Source of the DNA: Flavobacterium piscisymbiosum | GTDB taxonomy: Bacteria; Bacteroidota; Bacteroidia; Flavobacteriales; Flavobacteriaceae | Assembly: GCF_020905295.1 (NCBI RefSeq) | Contig: NZ_JAJJMM010000001.1 | Coordinates: 5,146,001-5,210,000, forward strand | DNA: 64,000 nt | Direction: 5' to 3' | In this document: positions 7,921-17,523 of the stretch, in pieces | How positions within the stretch are numbered: position 1 is the first letter of the stretch | Layout: every line of letters begins with the position of its first letter | Notes under the pieces: generated by a model | The model's input: only the letters and a program-made list of their open reading frames with translations | What the model was told of the DNA's origin: nothing | Database searches by the model: none | Translations under genes and position numbers: made by a program

Positions 7921-9615
7921 CTAATAACCAGGATTCTGAGGGAAATCTTTATTTTTATTCAAATCAATTGCTTTTTGAGGAATTGGTCTTAATAGTTTTT
8001 GATTCGGAGCAGTTCCAAAATCGGCTAATTTAATTTTATAATTATTGCCTGGTACTCGTGTTGTCAAGGTACCTGTTCGTTTTAAATCAAACCAACGATT
8101 ATACTCACCTAACATTTCTCTTGCTCTTTCATCCAAAATGTAATCGATATTAAATTCTGCAGGAAGGGCGCCAGTTACTCCTGCTCTGGTTCTCACGGCA
8201 TTTAAGCGTAATAGTCCCGTTGCAGGATTTCCTGCTTTAAGATAAGCTTCAGCAGCAATTAAATATGTGTCTGCTAATCTTGCCAGAATAATATCTCTTG
8301 TGCTTACAGCTCCAGTACCAAGTGGTGTCGATAATTCAGGATCATCAAATTTTTTCACAGGTATCGTACCACAATCATTAATCCATCCCGGAACAGCAAC
8401 GCTTTCTGCACCGTATTCTCCATATCTATGGTATCCTCTCGGGTCTCCATTTGGTCTATTAGGTTTTTGTAAATCAGGATGTGAAGCTATATAAGCAGCT
8501 CTTTGAGAGGGTGTATACCCTTTTGGCTCATAAAAATGCAATGTTTTTAATGTGCTCAAAGTACTACTTCTATAATAAGGAAAATATACAACAGTTGAAG
8601 ATACTCCGTTTGTAGTTTCAGTACCTGAATAAATTGTGGTCATAAAAGTTGCATCCCATCTTTTGTCATTTGGCCCCTCATAAAGATCTAAAGCGTACTG
8701 TGTTGGTAATAAATTTTGACTTCTTTGTGGCGCACCAACATTGGTACTTCCTAAATTAGAACTATAATAAGAATATTGTCTGTTACCAAGAGTGGTTGGA
8801 CTAGTACTTGTTGAAGCTTTGTCATATTGAACAGAGAAAATAGTTTCTGCATTTAGATCGTTTCCAGGTTTAAACAGTTGATCAAATGGCAATACTAATG
8901 GCTGTCCTGCAATAGCTGCATCTGCAAAGGCTGCCGCCTTAGCAAAATCTGTAGACTCCCCATAAGATTGGTACCCTCTTGTTAAATATACTTTAGCCAA
9001 TAAGTCATTTACAGCTCTCTTGTTCACTTTTCCTGATGTCGCATAATTTGCTATTCCTACATTTGCTAAAGAAGCATTCAAATCTTCAATAATTTGATTG
9101 TACACTTCTTGTTCTGTATTTCTGTTAAAAGATGTGTTTTCAGTACTAACTATATGATCATTAACAATAGGTACTCCTCCATAAGCCTGAACCAACAAGA
9201 AGTAAGCATTTGCTCTTAAAAATCGAGCTTCACCTACTAATACATTCAAATTAGATGTTTGCTCTGTAATTGTTGAATAATACAATACTTTATTTACTGA
9301 TTGTATTTGAGAATAACAAGATACATATAACTCTTCAACATTGTTAGATGAAGGTACAAGACTAGCATAATTACTTAAAGGCGATTCGGGATTAAAACCT
9401 TCAGCATACAAATCAGTCCCTCCCACAAAAAACCATGGATTATTTCCATAAATTTCTTTTAATCTTGCATAAGTAGAATTCACTAACAATTGAAATCCAC
9501 CTGAGGTTCTGTATGTTTCATCAGCCGCAGGATAAGACAAACTTTTTTCATCTATGTCACTACACGAAGTAAATAGTGAGGCAATTACTCCTAAAATTAT
9601 TATTATTTTTTTCAT
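7921..9615 (-). CDS. SusD/RagB family glycan-binding lipoprotein
   Basis: This is the surface lipoprotein that captures oligosaccharides and closes over its SusC partner. It has a lipobox (IASLFTSCSDIDEKS, Cys18) with acidic residues after the Cys, as in flavobacterial surface-exported lipoproteins. The SusD-like alpha-helical N-terminal half contains EARFLRANAYFLLVQAYGGVPIV. The RagB/SusD C-terminal signature is ILDERAREMLGEYNRWFDLKRTG followed by a terminal KLLRPIPQKAIDLNKNKDFPQNPGY. Its length (564 aa) is normal. It lies 11 bp after susC, the standard pairing. Given the surrounding GH28, PL10 and GH105 genes, the ligand is very probably homogalacturonan fragments. Confidence 0.95.
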   Translation of the reverse strand: MKKIIIILGVIASLFTSCSDIDEKSLSYPAADETYRTSGGFQLLVNSTYARLKEIYGNNPWFFVGGTDLYAEGFNPESPLSNYASLVPSSNNVEELYVSCYSQIQSVNKVLYYSTITEQTSNLNVLVGEARFLRANAYFLLVQAYGGVPIVNDHIVSTENTSFNRNTEQEVYNQIIEDLNASLANVGIANYATSGKVNKRAVNDLLAKVYLTRGYQSYGESTDFAKAAAFADAAIAGQPLVLPFDQLFKPGNDLNAETIFSVQYDKASTSTSPTTLGNRQYSYYSSNLGSTNVGAPQRSQNLLPTQYALDLYEGPNDKRWDATFMTTIYSGTETTNGVSSTVVYFPYYRSSTLSTLKTLHFYEPKGYTPSQRAAYIASHPDLQKPNRPNGDPRGYHRYGEYGAESVAVPGWINDCGTIPVKKFDDPELSTPLGTGAVSTRDIILARLADTYLIAAEAYLKAGNPATGLLRLNAVRTRAGVTGALPAEFNIDYILDERAREMLGEYNRWFDLKRTGTLTTRVPGNNYKIKLADFGTAPNQKLLRPIPQKAIDLNKNKDFPQNPGY

Positions 9616-9626
9616 TTTTTATTTTA

Positions 9627-12600
9627 TTAAAAGTTAACACTTAATCCTAATTGAGTAGTAATAGAAGATGGACGGTTAATACCTATCGCAGCTCCTGCCC
9701 ATTCAGGATCGTAACCATCAAAATCAGTAAAAACAAACGGATCTAAAACATTAATGAAAATTCTTAGATTACTAATTTTAAGTTTTTGCATCAAATCTGA
9801 ATTTAATGTATAACCTAATGAGATGTTTTTTACTTTTACGTAAGATGCATCTCTGTAAAATGCATAACCAACAAGACCTGTATTTGTTGTCTCGAGATAA
9901 GTCGCACCTGCTCCATTACCACCCGCTGTAGGACCAGGTCTTGGAGCATTATTTGAAGCATTTGGAGTAACACCAGCACCATTGGTTGGTACAAAATAGT
10001 CCATTTTTACCCTTTGACGGTTTCTGTCTGTAACATCTGTAAATTGTCTGTGAAAAGGACTATATACGGTTTGTCCCTGACTCGTAATAATCGAGAAATT
10101 GAAATCAAATTGGCCAAATGTCAGTTTAGAATAAAAACTTCCCTGCCATTTAGGAACGCTACTGCCAATTACAGTTTTATCGTTAGCATCAATTTTATTA
10201 TCACCATTCAGGTCTTTTAATTTACCATTACCAGGTTTAGCACCAAACAAAGCAGCTTGAGTAGCTTCGCTTTCTTGCCAAACGCCATCATAGACATAGT
10301 GGAAATTAGGATTTAATTCTGAACCAAGAATTAGATTATTCCCTATATCACTCGTTTCTTGGTAATTAATAGAAACTAATTCATTTATATTTTTACTAAA
10401 TATGAATGTTGTTTCCCATTTTAGTTTTTCTAATTGAATATTTTTAGTTGTCAACGAAACTTCAACACCTTTGTTACTAACTGAACCTACATTGTCAAAT
10501 GTTCTTGCGTAACCCGTTTCATAAGGAAGCTGTCTACTATTGATTACGTTAGTTGATAATCTGTCATAAACATCAACACTTCCTGAAATTCTGTTTTTTA
10601 GTAATCCAAAATCAAGTCCAAAATTTACTTCTCTTGTTTTTTCCCAAGCTAATTTTTTATTAGCTAAATTTTTTGATTGCCATCCTGCAACCAGATTCGA
10701 TCCGTTCGCATAGAATGTTTGTTGGTCTAAAAGTGCTTGCGAGGCATAAGCATTAACGTTGTCATTTCCTGTATACCCCAAACTAGCTCTTAATTTCAAG
10801 TCAGAAATAATGCTGCTGTTTTTTAAAAATGACTCTTTGCTAATTTTCCAGCCTAAAGCTACAGATGGAAAACTTTCCCATTGATTTCCTTTTGATAATA
10901 CAGATGAACCATCCCATCTGTTAGAGGCAGTTAATAAATATTTATCCTTGTAAGCATAATTTAAACGTACAGCATAAGATTTTAACTCGTTTTTCACATA
11001 AGGTGTTTCTGGTGTTGGGGCAACAAAAGAATAAGTTGAAGGTGATCCAGAACCAACATTGTATATCCCTGATTCAAAAGGCTGATTACTTGAATATAAG
11101 TATGAATTTTCATCCGTGTTGGCGTAAGTACTTTGCAATAATAACATACTAAAATCATGTACTTCATTAAAAGTATGCTTTAGGTCTAGCTGATTGTCCC
11201 AAGTATAATTGAAATTATTGTAATTTCTAATTGATGAAGAATTCCCTTTTACTAGAATTCCCTGATTTGTATTAGCGGTATTGGATATACCTGTAACAGA
11301 ATTTACTATACCTGCAGCAAAAGTTGTTTTAAAGCTTAACCATTTTAACATTTGGTATTGAAAATAAACATTACCTACAGTTTGCCATGTTCTTTCTGTT
11401 TGTGAAGAGTTTGCAATTTCCATTAATGGATTGACATTACCAGTTCTGTCTAAAATAAGGGTGGTATTACCAGGTTGCGTTATTTTACCAGGCTGTAATG
11501 TTAATTGTCCTACAATATCATTCCCGTTAGCATCAACGGCCCATGGAGATAAAAGTGTAGGTAGCCTAAATGCATCCTGCATTGCTAAATCACTACCTAA
11601 TTGGCTCACAATACGCGCTACAGTAATGTTTACACCTGTAGAGAATTTGTCATTTATTTTATGATTTAATCCTAACTTGAAAGAGTACTTGTCTGTCGAA
11701 TCATTATCAATAAGTCCTTCATCACTTTGCATACCAAGCCCTATGTTATAGCTTAAACCTGAATCGCCACGCCCCGAAATGTTTAAATAATTATTTTGTG
11801 TTGCACCAGGTTTAAGTATCGCATCAACCCAATCATAACTAAAACCTTCATTGTATCTTTTAACTAATAAAGGACTATTACCTGTAGAGGCAGTTGCAAG
11901 TGCCTGAGGTGTTTGCGAAGTTGCTGGATAAGATAAAAATGCAGATTGATTAAATGCATACCACTCTTGTGAATTCATAAATTTTGGTAATCTCGCAGCT
12001 GTTTTAGTTCCATATGATGTATTAAAACTAACATTAATTCCTTTTTTAGCTGTTGTTCCACTTTTTGTTGTTACAATCACAACACCGTTAGAAGCTCTCG
12101 AACCATATATTGCTGCAGAAGAAGCATCTTTTAATACATCCATTCTGGCAATGTCTTGTGGGTTTAAAAAGTCAATATTGTCCAGTGGTACACCATCAAC
12201 AACAAACAATGGAGTCGATCCTACACTTGTAGAATTAGTACCACTAGTATCAGATAGCAAAGAGTTGTTTCCTCTGATAACGATTTTGTATCCATCGCCT
12301 GCACGCCCTGAAGCAGAAGAAATTTGAACACCTGCTGTACTTCCTTGTATAGCTTCTAATGGATTTGTTGTATTTCTCTCAGTTATAGTCGCCGCACTTA
12401 TAGTACTTACTGTACCTGTAACATCTGATTTTTTCACAGTACCATATCCCACCACAACAACTTCATTAAGTGAGTTCGATTGTTCAGACAGACTTACGTT
12501 TACTTTAGATTTTCCTGCAACAGTAACTTCTTGTGTTTGAAAACCTAAATAGCTAATTATTAAAATGGCTTTATTACTGGTTACGTTAATTTTAAAACTT

Positions 12601-12803
12601 CCCTCAAAATCTGTAGAGGTACCATTTTTAGTTCCTTTCTCCTGGACATTTACACCTGGTAGTGATAATCCTGCAGCATCTGTAATTTTCCCTTCTACCA
12701 CAGTAGATTGAGCGTAGATTGTAGTACTCAACAGGAAATTCAGGAAAAATAAAAATACAAGATTGTATTTTATTTTTTTCTTCGATAATTGTTTAAAATT
12801 CAT
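9627..12803 (-). CDS. SusC/RagA family TonB-dependent outer-membrane transporter
   Basis: This 1058-residue outer-membrane importer has a long signal peptide ending TTIYAQ near 32 and a carboxypeptidase-D-like beta-sandwich (GKITDAAGLSLPGVNVQEKGT, about 35-115). The plug domain carries NEVVVVGYGTVKKSDVTG near 113-130 and the SusC signature DVLKDASSAAIYGSRASNGV. The beta-barrel ends in a C-terminal aromatic (QLGLSVNF), as for BAM substrates. TonB-driven import of galacturonide oligomers into the periplasm is the inferred role. It follows the GH28 gene by 36 bp and precedes susD by 11 bp, within one leftward transcription unit. Confidence 0.95.
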   Translation of the reverse strand: MNFKQLSKKKIKYNLVFLFFLNFLLSTTIYAQSTVVEGKITDAAGLSLPGVNVQEKGTKNGTSTDFEGSFKINVTSNKAILIISYLGFQTQEVTVAGKSKVNVSLSEQSNSLNEVVVVGYGTVKKSDVTGTVSTISAATITERNTTNPLEAIQGSTAGVQISSASGRAGDGYKIVIRGNNSLLSDTSGTNSTSVGSTPLFVVDGVPLDNIDFLNPQDIARMDVLKDASSAAIYGSRASNGVVIVTTKSGTTAKKGINVSFNTSYGTKTAARLPKFMNSQEWYAFNQSAFLSYPATSQTPQALATASTGNSPLLVKRYNEGFSYDWVDAILKPGATQNNYLNISGRGDSGLSYNIGLGMQSDEGLIDNDSTDKYSFKLGLNHKINDKFSTGVNITVARIVSQLGSDLAMQDAFRLPTLLSPWAVDANGNDIVGQLTLQPGKITQPGNTTLILDRTGNVNPLMEIANSSQTERTWQTVGNVYFQYQMLKWLSFKTTFAAGIVNSVTGISNTANTNQGILVKGNSSSIRNYNNFNYTWDNQLDLKHTFNEVHDFSMLLLQSTYANTDENSYLYSSNQPFESGIYNVGSGSPSTYSFVAPTPETPYVKNELKSYAVRLNYAYKDKYLLTASNRWDGSSVLSKGNQWESFPSVALGWKISKESFLKNSSIISDLKLRASLGYTGNDNVNAYASQALLDQQTFYANGSNLVAGWQSKNLANKKLAWEKTREVNFGLDFGLLKNRISGSVDVYDRLSTNVINSRQLPYETGYARTFDNVGSVSNKGVEVSLTTKNIQLEKLKWETTFIFSKNINELVSINYQETSDIGNNLILGSELNPNFHYVYDGVWQESEATQAALFGAKPGNGKLKDLNGDNKIDANDKTVIGSSVPKWQGSFYSKLTFGQFDFNFSIITSQGQTVYSPFHRQFTDVTDRNRQRVKMDYFVPTNGAGVTPNASNNAPRPGPTAGGNGAGATYLETTNTGLVGYAFYRDASYVKVKNISLGYTLNSDLMQKLKISNLRIFINVLDPFVFTDFDGYDPEWAGAAIGINRPSSITTQLGLSVNF

Positions 12804-12839
12804 AGTTTGGTTAAATAGTTTTGGTTAAATTGATAGTTT

Positions 12840-14279
12840 TTAATTTTTAATCGTTTCTACTCTTTTTTCATTCGCATTTGTATTTATAAAATTGATATTC
12901 TTTACATTTTTTAATAAGTAAGGTTCCCCTACTTTGGCTATTACTACATTTTTTAGCGTAATATTCTCGACAGGAGATTCCTCATATCCTTCGGCCCAGA
13001 CTCCGTATTTCCCGCCGTTTTTTACCGTTATATTTTCAAGATTGATATTTCGTACTGTAGGTATAAAATTTCCTGTTTGAGAACCGTATACGTTATAGAA
13101 CATGGTTACACGCAAGACACATTCTTTTACAGTTCCTACTTCAAGATTTCTCACATAGATATCTTCTACAATTCCTCCTCTTTTTGAATTGGTTTTAATA
13201 CGAATTGCACGATCCAGATTAGGACTGTCCATTACACAATTCTCTACAAAAACATTATTTACACCAGCAGATATTTCACTTCCCATCACAACTCCGCCAT
13301 GACCATCGATCATTTTACAATTCTGAACAATGATATTTTTACTTGGTATTGCCACTCTTCTTCCATCAGCATCACGTCCGGATTTTATGGCAATACAATC
13401 ATCGCCAGTATTGAAAGTGCAGTTTTTAATGAGTACATTTTGAGAATATTCAGGATCGCAGCCATCATTGTTAGGCCCGTGACTATTTACTGTTACGCCA
13501 TCAATAATGATGTTATTTGTTTTTATGGGATGTAAAATCCAAAACGGAGCATTTATTACGGTAATATCTTTTACTAAAACTGTGTTACATTCAAAAAACT
13601 CAATAAAATTGGGGCGTAAATAACGTCCTTCACCAAAAATACGATCCCCAACCGGAACACCTTTTTCTGCCATTTCAATTAAAACTTCGCGGTTTTGAGG
13701 ATCATTTTGAGAAGGAATTCCTTTCTTCCATCCGTAATCTTTTCCTCCGGACCAAATCCACCAGTTTGTATTATCAGCCTGACCATTAAGAGTTCCTTTT
13801 CCTGTTATGGCAACATTGGTTTTATTTTTGGCATATATAAGAGGAGAATAATTCATAAGTTCGGTTCCTTCCCATGAAGTATGAACCATCGGGTAATCTT
13901 TTGGGTTTATGCTGAAAAGTATTTCTGCATTATCTTCTAAATGCAAATTCACATTACTTTCTAAATGTATGGGGCCTGTCAGATATTTTCCATTAGGCAC
14001 CAAAACTCTTCCACCGCCATTGCCTGCACATGCCTTAATTGCTTTTTCGAAGGCCAGTGTGTTTGAAGTTTTTCCATCAGCAATGGCACCAAAATCATTT
14101 ATATTAAAAGTTTTATCAGCAAATTGAGTCTGAGGAATACTCTTTATAATTAATTCCATCTTTTTCCAAGGATCTGAATCAGAAACTACAGTAGCATGCT
14201 TTGCACATGACAACACTGTTATAGCCATTATACTGGAGATTAAAAAAGGTCTAAGTGCTATAATCTTATTTACAAACAT
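12840..14279 (-). CDS. GH28 polygalacturonase (lipoprotein)
   Basis: This is a right-handed beta-helix hydrolase of polygalacturonate, first gene of the PUL operon. The GH28 catalytic signatures are in order: NNDGCD (about 272-277, equivalent of NTD), GDDCIAIKSG (double Asp near 294), GHGGVVMGSE (catalytic-site His near 325) and RIKT near 361. The N-terminus is a lipoprotein signal (MAITVLSCAKH, Cys near 25), which suggests membrane anchoring. The family includes exo- and endo-polygalacturonases and rhamnogalacturonases; an exo-type releasing galacturonate would suit the downstream UxaCBA route. A LacI-type operator and a matched -7 box lie 44-65 bp upstream. Confidence 0.93.
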   Translation of the reverse strand: MFVNKIIALRPFLISSIMAITVLSCAKHATVVSDSDPWKKMELIIKSIPQTQFADKTFNINDFGAIADGKTSNTLAFEKAIKACAGNGGGRVLVPNGKYLTGPIHLESNVNLHLEDNAEILFSINPKDYPMVHTSWEGTELMNYSPLIYAKNKTNVAITGKGTLNGQADNTNWWIWSGGKDYGWKKGIPSQNDPQNREVLIEMAEKGVPVGDRIFGEGRYLRPNFIEFFECNTVLVKDITVINAPFWILHPIKTNNIIIDGVTVNSHGPNNDGCDPEYSQNVLIKNCTFNTGDDCIAIKSGRDADGRRVAIPSKNIIVQNCKMIDGHGGVVMGSEISAGVNNVFVENCVMDSPNLDRAIRIKTNSKRGGIVEDIYVRNLEVGTVKECVLRVTMFYNVYGSQTGNFIPTVRNINLENITVKNGGKYGVWAEGYEESPVENITLKNVVIAKVGEPYLLKNVKNINFINTNANEKRVETIKN

Positions 14280-14322
14280 TTGTGAAGGATTTATTGTTTA
14301 GTCTTTCAAACCATTACATATA

Positions 14323-14344
14323 TGTAATCGATTACACGAAAGTA
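14323..14344 (-). promoter_or_regulatory. LacI-type operator abutting a -7 promoter box for the pectin PUL
   Basis: The perfect 14-bp palindrome TGTAATCGATTACA lies at 14323-14336. Read leftward it is directly preceded by TACTTTCG (14337-14344), a one-mismatch version of the Bacteroidota -7 element TAnnTTTG. The same arrangement occurs at 24214-24235 and 25869-25890. An operator at this place would cover the transcription start and block RNA polymerase, so repression by the adjacent LacI protein is the natural reading. Confidence 0.8.
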
Positions 14345-14485
14345 TAAAATAAGTTCTTACACACCAAATTAATTAGTAAAAAATTTATATATTTAATTTT
14401 TATTATGAAATATAATTACACTTAATGTAAAAAAACCTATAATTTATTATCATTGTTGATCCGAAAACGTTTTAATTATAAATTA

Positions 14486-14535
14486 TGGTAATCGATAACA
14501 ATTTGTGTAACGTTATAAAAAAAAATGTATTTTTG
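14486..14535 (+). promoter_or_regulatory. Promoter of the lacI-type gene with a degenerate operator-like site
   Basis: TATTTTTG at 14528-14535 fits the -7 consensus TAnnTTTG, and TTTG at 14502-14505 fits the -33 element with a 22-base spacer. Immediately upstream, TGGTAATCGATAACA (14486-14500) resembles the pectin operator around its ATCGAT core, so autoregulation is possible. A further palindrome AAAACGTTTT lies at 14464-14473. The divergent promoter region shows nothing else. Confidence 0.55.
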
Positions 14536-14563
14536 TCTGAGATTAATCTGAAAACCTTTTTTA

Positions 14564-15592
14564 ATGAGCGAAAAAATAACTATTTACGATATTGCTGAAA
14601 AACTGAATATCACTGCCGCTACTGTTTCAAGGGCTTTAAACAACAATCCTAAAATAAAAGAAAGCACACGCGAGCTGGTTATTAAAACCGCTGCTTCGAT
14701 GAACTATAAGCAAAATAAACTGGCGTTGGCATTAAAAAGCGGACGTAGTAATAATATTGGCGTTATTGTTCCTCGTATAGACAGCAACTTTTTTGCATCT
14801 GTCATTAGAGGAATCGAAGAGGAACTTCATCCTCATGGTTATCAGGTAATCATTTGCCAGACTCATGAAAGCACGAAAAGAGAAAACGAAAACTTGTATA
14901 CCTTAATAGATGCTCAGGTAGATGGCATATTAATGTCTGTTACCGATGTGACCGGAGAAAACGATGGTGCATTTCATAATGTATTACAAAAAAATGTCCC
15001 TCTTATCTTTTTTGACAGAAGCAAACATATTGACGGCGTTAGCTCAGTAACCATCAATGACTTCAAAGGTGGCTACCTTACCACAAAACACTTAATCGAC
15101 GAAGGCTGTAAATCTATCGCTCATTTATCAGGAGATCAATCACTTGAGATTTTCAAAAACAGGTTTTTAGGATACAAACAAGCTTTACTGGATAACGGAA
15201 TGGAATTTAGAGAAGAATATGTAATCCCCGTTAAAAGTTTTGTTGATGCAGGAAAAGACGCAGTTGATATTTTATTACAATTAGAAACTCCACCGGATGC
15301 TATATTTTCATCCAGTGATTTCGCTGCTTTAGGGGCAATTCAAGAGCTACGATCAAGAAATATTAATATTCCTAAAGATTTTTGTGTAGCCGGTTTCAGT
15401 AACGAACCATTTACTAAATTCATGGAATTATCTATTACTTCTGTAGATCAGTCACCACTGGAAATGGGAAAAATGTCAGCACGTGTTTTCTTAGAACAAG
15501 TAGATAAAACCGACACTATAAAAATTGAAAAAAAGGTTGTTCTCGCTCCTGAATTACACATCCGTAAATCATCGTCAAGATCTAACTCATAA
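14564..15592 (+). CDS. LacI/GalR family transcriptional regulator of pectin/galacturonate genes
   Basis: This 342-residue repressor-type protein has an N-terminal helix-turn-helix and hinge (ITIYDIAEKLNITAATVSRALNN..., residues 4-60, with the AATVSRAL recognition helix). It is followed by a periplasmic-binding-protein-like effector domain (NIGVIVPRIDSNFFASVIRGIEEEL onward; PPDAIFSSSDFAALGAIQELRSRNINIPKDFCVAGFSNEPFTKFMELSIT near the C-terminal half). It is transcribed divergently from the PUL and stands between the PUL and the intracellular catabolic genes, both of which carry the same palindrome at their promoters. The inducer is probably a pathway intermediate such as KDG or galacturonate, which the sequence does not reveal. 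Confidence 0.92.
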   Translation: MSEKITIYDIAEKLNITAATVSRALNNNPKIKESTRELVIKTAASMNYKQNKLALALKSGRSNNIGVIVPRIDSNFFASVIRGIEEELHPHGYQVIICQTHESTKRENENLYTLIDAQVDGILMSVTDVTGENDGAFHNVLQKNVPLIFFDRSKHIDGVSSVTINDFKGGYLTTKHLIDEGCKSIAHLSGDQSLEIFKNRFLGYKQALLDNGMEFREEYVIPVKSFVDAGKDAVDILLQLETPPDAIFSSSDFAALGAIQELRSRNINIPKDFCVAGFSNEPFTKFMELSITSVDQSPLEMGKMSARVFLEQVDKTDTIKIEKKVVLAPELHIRKSSSRSNS

Positions 15593-15607
15593 TTTTTTTT
15601 ACCCTAT

Positions 15608-15637
15608 AAGTTCATTTAACAATGAACTTTTTTTTTA
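15608..15637 (+). terminator. Rho-independent terminator of the lacI-type gene
   Basis: AAGTTCATT and AATGAACTT form a nine-base stem with a four-base loop, followed directly by a run of nine T before ACCA. It ends the LacI transcript 16 bp after its stop codon. Confidence 0.85.
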
Positions 15638-15770
15638 CCATTAAGATATTAAGAAAATTAAGTTCAAAGCTCATATCTTAATAGTAAAGATTAAGTTTCA
15701 TTCTCTTAGAAAAAATTAAAAACCAATAAGCACAAAGCTTTATTATCTTAACATCTTAATGGTAAAAAAA
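15630..15770. repeat. Dispersed intergenic repeat, inverted pair I
   Basis: A 25-bp arm at 15630-15654 (seven T, ACCATTAAGATATTAAGA) is mirrored at 15746-15770 with one mismatch. The same sequence family forms another inverted pair at 20931-20961 and 21096-21126. This is a recurring spacer element in this genome, of unknown function. Confidence 0.7.
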
Positions 15771-15772
15771 CA

Positions 15773-15801
15773 AAAAAGCTCACTTTTCAAGTGAGCTTTT
15801 T
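15773..15801. terminator. Bidirectional terminator between lacI-type gene and uxaA
   Basis: AAAAAGCTCAC and GTGAGCTTTTT form an eleven-base stem with a seven-base TTTTCAA loop. A- and T-runs flank it on both sides, so it can end the leftward catabolic operon after uxaA and also rightward transcription. Confidence 0.85.
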
Positions 15802-15821
15802 GTTATATAGTTAGCTTTTAA

Positions 15822-17435
15822 TTAAAGCGAAACTCCTCTTTTCCAAGGAATAAATACATCTTGTTTCAATTGGTCTGCTTTTGTTTCCACGTTTCCGCTC
15901 GCCAATTCTATAATGTAATCTACTATTTCTGCTCCAACCTCGGTAATGGTTTTTTCACCAGTAATCACCGTTCCGGCATTTACATCGATAATATCAGACA
16001 TTCTATTAATTAATGCTGTGTTCGAAGAAATTTTCACAACGGGTGCAATCGGATTTCCCATCGGATTTCCTAAACCTGTGGTAAATAAAACAACTGTTGC
16101 GCCCGATCCAACCAATCCTGTGGTACATTCGGCGTCATTTCCTGGCGTATTTAAAAGATTTAATCCTGGTTTTGAAATATATTCTCCGTAATCTAAAACA
16201 TCTACAACAGGTGAAGTTCCTCCTTTTTTAGCTGCGCCAGCAGATTTCATTGCATCTGTAATTAATCCGTCTTTGATGTTTCCCGGAGATGGATTCATAT
16301 CAAACCCTGAACCTGCATCTACAACTGATTTTTCAAAAGCTTTCATTAAAGTTAAAAACTTATCTGCTTTTTCTTCATCAACACATCGGTTCATCAATTC
16401 TTGCTCAACGCCACATAATTCCGGAAACTCTGCCAAAATTGTTTTCCCTCCCAAAGCTGCAAAAATATCTGAAACAATTCCTAATGCCGGATTAGCAGAA
16501 ATTCCTGAAAATCCGTCAGACCCTCCACATTCTAAACCAATACTTAGCTTTGAAAGAGGAGCAGGTTTGCGTTCAATTTTGTTGGCTCTTTTAATAGCTT
16601 CATAAGAATCTTTAATCACCATTTGAAACATTTGATCAGTAGTTCCAATTTGTTGTTGCTCATAGATCAAAATTTCTTTATCACTATTCGGACTCATTTC
16701 TTTCAATGCCTTTTTAAAAATATCAACTTGCAAATTTTGGCAACCTAAACTTAAAACAGTTGCACCTGCAACATTTGGGTTGTTCACATATCCTGCAAGC
16801 AGTTTTGCCAACAATTCTGAATCTTGTCGAATCCCTCCACAACCACCTTGATGATTGATAAATTTTACTTCGACGTTATTTAAAAGATTTTCATTTAAAT
16901 TTTTATCCGAAACTTCTTCTACGCTTTTTTCTTCAATTAAAGAGCGTAACAAATTTTTATAAGAAACTTCTTTTTTAGGCATTAATTCATTTTCGAAAAT
17001 ATCTTTCAGTTTTTCGATATTTTTGTTTTCACAAAAAACCAATGGAAAAAACAACCAAACGTTTTTGGTTCCAACTTGCCCATCAGTACGGTGGTATCCG
17101 TTGAAAGTTTTATCTTTCCAACGATCTACATTTGGTGGAGTCCAACCTAAATTTCCGTTTTTACCAAAAACTTTTTCACTTTGATGTTTTACATTTTCGG
17201 TGGTAATTACTTCTCCTTTTTTTATAGGTTTGGCAGCTTTTCCAACCAAAACACCATACATTATAATATCATTACCAATTGTAAAATCTTTCTCTGCGAT
17301 TTTATGTTTTGCTTTAACATCAGTTGTTGGTGAGATGGTATTTCCTTCAAACATAATTTGTTCGTTTTGTACCAAATCGGTTAAAGCGACAATTACGTTA
17401 TCTGCCGGGTTGACTTTTATTAATTTTTTTTGCAT
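15822..17435 (-). CDS. uxaA: Altronate dehydratase
   Basis: It dehydrates D-altronate to 2-keto-3-deoxygluconate (KDG), the third step of galacturonate breakdown. The 537-residue protein has an N-terminal SAF-like domain (about 1-100, KHKIAEKDFTIGNDIIMYG...GEVITTENVKH) and the large UxaA domain. The latter carries DGQVGTKNVW, the Cys/Gly motif NHQGGCGGIRQ near 195, GLECGGSDGFSGISANPALG near 300, and TPGNDAECTTGLVGSGA near 430. Cysteines in these motifs are candidate iron ligands of this family. It is the last gene of the leftward block, 88 bp after uxaB and before a strong terminator. Confidence 0.93.
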   Translation of the reverse strand: MQKKLIKVNPADNVIVALTDLVQNEQIMFEGNTISPTTDVKAKHKIAEKDFTIGNDIIMYGVLVGKAAKPIKKGEVITTENVKHQSEKVFGKNGNLGWTPPNVDRWKDKTFNGYHRTDGQVGTKNVWLFFPLVFCENKNIEKLKDIFENELMPKKEVSYKNLLRSLIEEKSVEEVSDKNLNENLLNNVEVKFINHQGGCGGIRQDSELLAKLLAGYVNNPNVAGATVLSLGCQNLQVDIFKKALKEMSPNSDKEILIYEQQQIGTTDQMFQMVIKDSYEAIKRANKIERKPAPLSKLSIGLECGGSDGFSGISANPALGIVSDIFAALGGKTILAEFPELCGVEQELMNRCVDEEKADKFLTLMKAFEKSVVDAGSGFDMNPSPGNIKDGLITDAMKSAGAAKKGGTSPVVDVLDYGEYISKPGLNLLNTPGNDAECTTGLVGSGATVVLFTTGLGNPMGNPIAPVVKISSNTALINRMSDIIDVNAGTVITGEKTITEVGAEIVDYIIELASGNVETKADQLKQDVFIPWKRGVSL

Positions 17436-17523
17436 GATCGTTTTTTTTTAAGTAGCTAAGTTTTTAAGGTGCTAAGTCGCTAAGATGCGTCCCGAAAACT
17501 TAGAATTTTAGAAACTATTCCAA